Source: Luteibacter anthropi (lineage in GTDB: Bacteria; Pseudomonadota; Gammaproteobacteria; Xanthomonadales; Rhodanobacteraceae). Taken from it: a DNA stretch of 64,000 bases. The position numbers were made by a program, and so were the translations under genes. Under the pieces are notes generated by a model, which did not search any database, had not been told where the DNA came from, and was given only the letters and a program-made list of their open reading frames with translations. Location of the stretch: assembly GCF_011759365.1 (NCBI RefSeq), contig NZ_JAARLZ010000009.1, forward strand, positions 1-64,000, written 5' to 3'. Within the stretch, counting starts at the first letter, position 1, and each line of letters opens with the position of its first letter. This document shows, piece by piece, positions 58,368 through 64,000 of this stretch.

Positions 58368-59615
58368 ATGTCCAGGAAAGGACGCAAGCTCGCCGCCGCC
58401 TTCGCGTGTGCGGCATCCCTGCTCACGAGCACGGCCGTATTCGCACAGGCGCCCTTCGCCGACACCCATACGGCGACGCTACGTTGCCTGTACCAGGATC
58501 TCACTGACCCCACCGGCGCACGTACCGGCGAAATCGAAGCGCCCGGGTCCATCGCCGGTACGTGGCGATATCCGAAAGTGTGGTCGTGGAGCAAGTTCTT
58601 CACCACCTACACACCGCAGGCCGAGGTGGACGCACTCTGCGAAAAGGCTGTCGCGGGGCTGCCGGACGCACGCTACGTACAAGCGCGTGTCGCCGGCACC
58701 GGGCTGCTCCAGCTTTCGTACCAGATCTGGTACACGGGCGACGTCAAGCCGGATGCGCCCATCGAACGCATCGTCTCCTTCGGCGACAGCCTGACCGACA
58801 CCGGCAACATGTCCACCGTGTCGCAGACTTTTCTCAGTTTCTTCGGTGGCGCGCTCCCCAGCTCCACGTGGTTTGCCGGGCGCTTCAGCAACGGCCCGAG
58901 CTGGGTCGAATACCTGGCCTCGCGCAACGCGCTCACCCATAACAGCTGGGCGGTGGGCGGCGCCCAGACCGAAGATGCGCAGTTCGGCCTGATCAACGGT
59001 ATCGAGTCGCAGATCAAGAGTTTCTTCGACAGCGTGGACGTCATCCCGGATTACAAGCCGGAACGCACCTTGTTCACCTTCCTCGTCGCCGGCAACGACT
59101 TCGTCAACGACAGCAAGTACGCCACGGACATCGTCCGCCTGCAGCGCGAAGCCCTTAACAACCTCGTGGATGGCGGTGCGCGGAAAATCCTCGTGGTGGA
59201 GCTGCCGAACGTCAGCGTCGCTCCCGTGTTCGACATGGGACGCAAGGACAGGGAGGCCGTCCATCAGCGGGTGTACACCTATAACAGCGGGCTGGACGGC
59301 ATCATCGCCAATGTGAAGAAGCGTGCGCAGGAGCAAGGCATCCTCGACCTGGAAATCCGCAAGGTGCCCGCCTATGCGAAGTTCGACCAGGTACTCCGCT
59401 CACCGGCCAGCTACGGTTTCGACAACATCAAGAACTCCTGCCTGGAGATCGATTCGGACAGCTTCTTCAACTACATCAAGACGCCGAAGCCACGCGACTA
59501 CTGCGTCGCGGACCGCTTCATGTTCTGGGACACCCTGCATCCCTCGACGAAGATGCACGAGGTGATGTCACGCTGGGCGACGGAATACGGCGCACCGGCC
59601 TGGGAGCTGAAATAA
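58368..59615 (+). CDS. Secreted SGNH/GDSL lipase-like hydrolase, copy 1
   Basis: This is a 415-aa exported esterase with a signal peptide (LAAAFACAASLLTSTAVFA). After an approximately 110-residue N-terminal region comes block I IVSFGDSLTDTGNMS (Ser), then block II WFAGRFSNGPSWVEYLAS (Gly), block III FLVAGNDFVND (Asn) and block V FWDTLHPSTKMHEVM (Asp, His). This pattern fits the lysophospholipase/GCAT group (PlaA, SseJ-like). A terminator-like hairpin and a paralogue follow. The perfect SD AAGGAGG lies at 7 bases. Confidence 0.92.
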   Translation: MSRKGRKLAAAFACAASLLTSTAVFAQAPFADTHTATLRCLYQDLTDPTGARTGEIEAPGSIAGTWRYPKVWSWSKFFTTYTPQAEVDALCEKAVAGLPDARYVQARVAGTGLLQLSYQIWYTGDVKPDAPIERIVSFGDSLTDTGNMSTVSQTFLSFFGGALPSSTWFAGRFSNGPSWVEYLASRNALTHNSWAVGGAQTEDAQFGLINGIESQIKSFFDSVDVIPDYKPERTLFTFLVAGNDFVNDSKYATDIVRLQREALNNLVDGGARKILVVELPNVSVAPVFDMGRKDREAVHQRVYTYNSGLDGIIANVKKRAQEQGILDLEIRKVPAYAKFDQVLRSPASYGFDNIKNSCLEIDSDSFFNYIKTPKPRDYCVADRFMFWDTLHPSTKMHEVMSRWATEYGAPAWELK

Positions 59616-59618
59616 CGA

Positions 59619-59650
59619 GACAGGGCCACCCTCGCGGGTGGCCCTTACAG
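59619..59650 (+). terminator. Hairpin between the two SGNH hydrolase genes
   Basis: AGGGCCACCC / GGGTGGCCCT form a 10-bp stem with loop TCGC, followed by TAC. The T-run is short, so termination may be partial. Confidence 0.75.
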
Positions 59651-59764
59651 GACACATGGCGATGGACGACATAACCGCCGGGCATGCCCGACTGTCGTCC
59701 AGGTGGCTTCCGACGAAGATGAGCGGGCCGTAACACCCGGCCCCCATCCCCAAGGAGGTTCACC

Positions 59765-61009
59765 ATGTCCAGGAACGGACACACGCTCGCCGCCGCATTC
59801 GTCTGTGCGGCAACCCTCTTCACGGCTGGCAACAGCCTGGCGCAGACCTACGAAAATCCCTTCGATCGCCCCATCACGGCCCAGCTCCGCTGCTGGTACA
59901 AACAGTCCGCAGGCCAGGCCAACCTCGCTACCGGTTACGTCGACGCCAGCGACTTCGCCCTCAGGGGACGGTGGCAAGGCATCAGCACCATTCACGAAGG
60001 CGCCCTGTTCTTCACCTTGCAGGAGCCTGAAGAGGTCAACCAGGCCTGTCGCCGCGCACTGGATGCGGCGGGCAAGGACACACTCGTACAGGCCAGCGCC
60101 GCCGGCGGTCCGTGGGGCAAGAACTTCCAGATCTGGTACGACGGCGATGTCGCGGCCTACCGCGGGCGACCCGTGGAACGCATCGTGTCGTTCGGCGACA
60201 GCCTGAGCGATACGGGCAACATCTACAATGAATTCAGGCAGACCTTCCCCATCCACACGTCGTGGTTTCTCGGCCGCTTCAGCAACGGCCCGGTGTGGAC
60301 GGAATACCTCTCCCGCCGTACGGGTCTCCCACTCAACACCTGGGCGACAGGCGGCGCCCAATCGGACAATGCCTACGGCATCATCAACGGCGTGAAGTCC
60401 CAGGTGGACTCGTTCATCGCCTACACGCGCCGCAACGTGAACCGCTACGACATCGGGCGCACCTTGTTCACCGTGTGGATCGGTGGCAACGATGCCATGA
60501 ACGGCCGACAGGCCAGGGACGTCGTGGCTGACCTGGACACCGCGCTCAATGACCTCGTAGATCATGGTGCACGCAAGATCGTCCTCCTGGGCGTGCCCGA
60601 CCTCACCCGGGCACCGGCCTTCCGTTCCATCGATGGCATGGACGGCACCGGGCGCCATGACAGCGACGAGGTCTATGCCACGGTGGCGCAGCTCAACGAA
60701 GTGCTACCGCAGCTCGCACAACGCGTATCCGAAAGAACGGACGCGCAGGTCGTCTGGATCGATGCCGCAAAACACTTCGACAACGTCCTGGCCGATCCAG
60801 GCGCCTACGGCTTTGCGGACGTGACCCGTCCCTGCCTGGACCTGCGTTCGCAGGGCTCGCAGGTTTATCTTTCGACGCAATCCGTACGCAAGGACTGCAT
60901 CCCGGAGCGCAACGTTTTCTGGGACATGGTCCATCCCACCACCCGCATGCATGAACTGATGTCACGCTGGGTACTGGCCGACCTGCCTTCGGCCTGGGAT
61001 CTGCGCTAA
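59765..61009 (+). CDS. Secreted SGNH/GDSL lipase-like hydrolase, copy 2
   Basis: This 414-aa paralogue of the preceding gene has the same architecture: signal peptide (LAAAFVCAATLFTAGNSLA), N-terminal extension with Cys, IVSFGDSLSDTGNIY (Ser), FLGRFSNGPVWTEYLS, VWIGGNDAMNG (Asn) and FWDMVHPTTRMHELM (Asp, His). The ribosome site and leader are copied too. Divergence is substantial in the middle, so the duplication is not recent. It is followed by a strong bidirectional terminator shared with icd. Confidence 0.92.
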   Translation: MSRNGHTLAAAFVCAATLFTAGNSLAQTYENPFDRPITAQLRCWYKQSAGQANLATGYVDASDFALRGRWQGISTIHEGALFFTLQEPEEVNQACRRALDAAGKDTLVQASAAGGPWGKNFQIWYDGDVAAYRGRPVERIVSFGDSLSDTGNIYNEFRQTFPIHTSWFLGRFSNGPVWTEYLSRRTGLPLNTWATGGAQSDNAYGIINGVKSQVDSFIAYTRRNVNRYDIGRTLFTVWIGGNDAMNGRQARDVVADLDTALNDLVDHGARKIVLLGVPDLTRAPAFRSIDGMDGTGRHDSDEVYATVAQLNEVLPQLAQRVSERTDAQVVWIDAAKHFDNVLADPGAYGFADVTRPCLDLRSQGSQVYLSTQSVRKDCIPERNVFWDMVHPTTRMHELMSRWVLADLPSAWDLR

Positions 61010-61043
61010 AAAAAAGGGCCGCCCATGGGGCGGCCCTTTTTCA
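61007..61043. terminator. Bidirectional terminator between SGNH copy 2 and icd
   Basis: AAAAAAAGGGCCGCCC / GGGGCGGCCCTTTTT form an approximately 10-bp GC stem with AT; A-run left and T-run right serve both convergent genes. Confidence 0.93.
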
Positions 61044-61060
61044 TCGATGGCGACAGCGGA

Positions 61061-63322
<2,262 letters not shown>

Positions 63323-63439
63323 TCATGGGGCCGGCCAGCGCAGGCCACAAGGGCGCACCGGCAGGCGGACAACCCGTCCATTGTGGCCCGGATGGGCCGG
63401 CAGGGGAAAGCGAGGGTGCAGCACGACCCCCTTGACACC

Positions 63440-63469
63440 CTGTAGGAGCGCGCCTCGCGCGCGACCGGC
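63440..63469 (+). repeat. Single REP core upstream of icd
   Basis: TAGGAGCGCGCCTCGCGCGC followed by GACCGG stands alone about 150 bp before the icd start. Confidence 0.85.
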
Positions 63470-63507
63470 TGAAACGGTGCGCTCCGTAGTAAAGCAGTCC
63501 CTGTGGT

Positions 63508-63572
63508 GTTTCGCTCCGTAGGAAGGGCTCGCCTATCGGCCTCGCACTCGGCGCGTGAGCGTGGCGGCGAAC
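63508..63572. repeat. Left flank of composite repeat copy 2
   Basis: GTTTCGCTCCGTAGGAAGGG and GGCCTCGCACTCGGCGCGTG are the inverted counterpart of 19697-19761. The unit is therefore larger than the MITE-like core. Confidence 0.75.
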
Positions 63573-63815
63573 GAGGCGACGGGGGCGGCCCTTGGCGCTC
63601 CGGCCTGCGGTGTCCCTCGGGAAAGGAGGAGCCGCTGCGCGGCTCAGTGTCTTATGGCTTCGCCCCTTCGGGCACGGTGAGCGGGCGGGGTTTTTCGACT
63701 CGGCTCCTGCCTCGGCGAAAAAGGCCGGCCTTCCTGGCCGGCCCCGCTACGCGGCCTTTTCCGCCCACTCCCCTCACCTCCATCAAGTCGCGCCAAGGGC
63801 CGCCCCCGCCGCCTC
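63573..63815 (-). mobile_element. MITE-like 243-bp element, copy 2 (inverted)
   Basis: The ends GAGGCGACGGGGGCGGCCCT and AGGGCCGCCCCCGCCGCCTC form the terminal inverted repeats, followed inward by the TGGCGC bases on both sides. The interior is nearly the reverse complement of 19453-19696, including the GGCCGGCC hairpin with adjacent A/T run. Flanks differ from copy 1 immediately right of the element (TCCACACG), and TA is not present at its ends. It encodes no transposase. Confidence 0.75.
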
Positions 63816-63837
63816 TCCACACGTCGCGGCAGCTTGT

Positions 63838-63926
63838 TGTAGGAGCGCGCCTGCGCGCGACCGGTTGTCGCGAACACCATCATCGTTTCGATACCACCGG
63901 TCGCGCGCAAGCACGCTCCTACAGAG
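63838..63926. repeat. REP pair, composite repeat copy 2
   Basis: The rightward core TAGGAGCGCGCCTGCGCGCG and leftward core GGTCGCGCGCAAGCACGCTC flank a spacer GGTTGTCGCGAACACCATCA then TCGTTTCGATACC. This is the inverted form of the spacer at 19.38 kb and 44.66 kb. From 63927 to the window end I see no further feature. Confidence 0.85.
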
Positions 63927-64000
63927 ATGCGGTGTCGCAAGACGGATCGCCGATGCGACCGGTGCCTCCTCACGACTAACCTGGCGTAACTACTGTCATG

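Overview
The window is about 64 kb of high-GC gammaproteobacterial chromosome. The gene set (gltBD, tatABC, hemH, a split aa3 cytochrome oxidase cluster, short bifunctional putA, NDUFA9-like protein next to cca, a Grx4-rhodanese fusion, monomeric isocitrate dehydrogenase) and the many short palindromic repeats built on a TAGGAGCGCGCC / GGCGCGCTCCTA core suggest Rhodanobacteraceae (Luteibacter/Dyella-like, order Xanthomonadales). That placement is inferred from gene content and style, not from a search. I saw no rRNA, tRNA, CRISPR, phage or complete transposase gene.

Layout. 1-484: three 168-bp tandem repeat units. 0.5-6.4 kb (-): gltBD, glutamate synthase. 6.7-9.2 kb (+): an EnvC-type amidase activator and a C-terminal processing protease. 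9.4-11.5 kb (-): tatABC and a SYLF-domain protein. 11.6-14.5 kb (+): hemH, an alpha/beta hydrolase and a BASS transporter in an overlapping operon. 14.8-23.9 kb (mostly -): respiratory oxidase block (ctaB, ctaA, SCO-like, SURF1, then ctaE, a 41-aa protein, ctaD, ctaC, DUF2244), interrupted by a small lipoprotein gene and a repeat island. 24-27.2 kb (+): putA. 27.3-29.4 kb (+): an islet of secreted or unknown proteins, one in DUF2599, closed by a strong terminator. 29.5-31.6 kb (-): a frame-broken M3 peptidase. 31.8-34.3 kb: an unknown gene, bioD, free-Met-sulfoxide reductase and engB. 34.4-38.2 kb (+): cytochrome c4, two DsbA-like lipoproteins, an EEP-family hydrolase and a membrane protein. 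38.4-40 kb (-): membrane-anchored GH17 protein. 40.2-44.5 kb (+): slt, NDUFA9-like, cca. 44.8-50 kb: rsgA (-), alaA-like, GDSL hydrolase, LpxH-like phosphatase and a Grx4/IscA-like/rhodanese fusion (+). 50.2-55.5 kb (-): acyltransferase, NTF2-like protein, a frameshifted Cys-rich gene, and mgtA with an upstream small ORF. 56-58.2 kb: LysR regulator (-) divergent from a Cys-rich small protein and an aldo/keto reductase (+). 58.4-61 kb (+): tandem duplicated secreted SGNH hydrolases. 61-63.3 kb (-): icd. 63.3-64 kb: repeat island.

Functional themes are nitrogen assimilation and proline catabolism feeding glutamate, aerobic respiration (heme synthesis, oxidase subunits, copper and heme delivery, cytochrome c4), envelope maintenance (EnvC, Slt, Tat, DsbA-like, S41 protease) and redox homeostasis (fRMsr, Grx4 fusion).

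The least ordinary material is non-coding or small: (i) a 243-bp MITE-like element with about 26-bp terminal inverted repeats, present twice in opposite orientation (19.5 and 63.6 kb) with a truncated third copy at 44.76 kb; (ii) about forty REP cores, three of which supply the last residues and stop codons of neighbouring genes; (iii) the low-GC islet at 27.3-29.4 kb with a 21-codon leader overlapping its first gene; (iv) a 59-codon ORF with hairpins ahead of mgtA; (v) two frame-broken genes.
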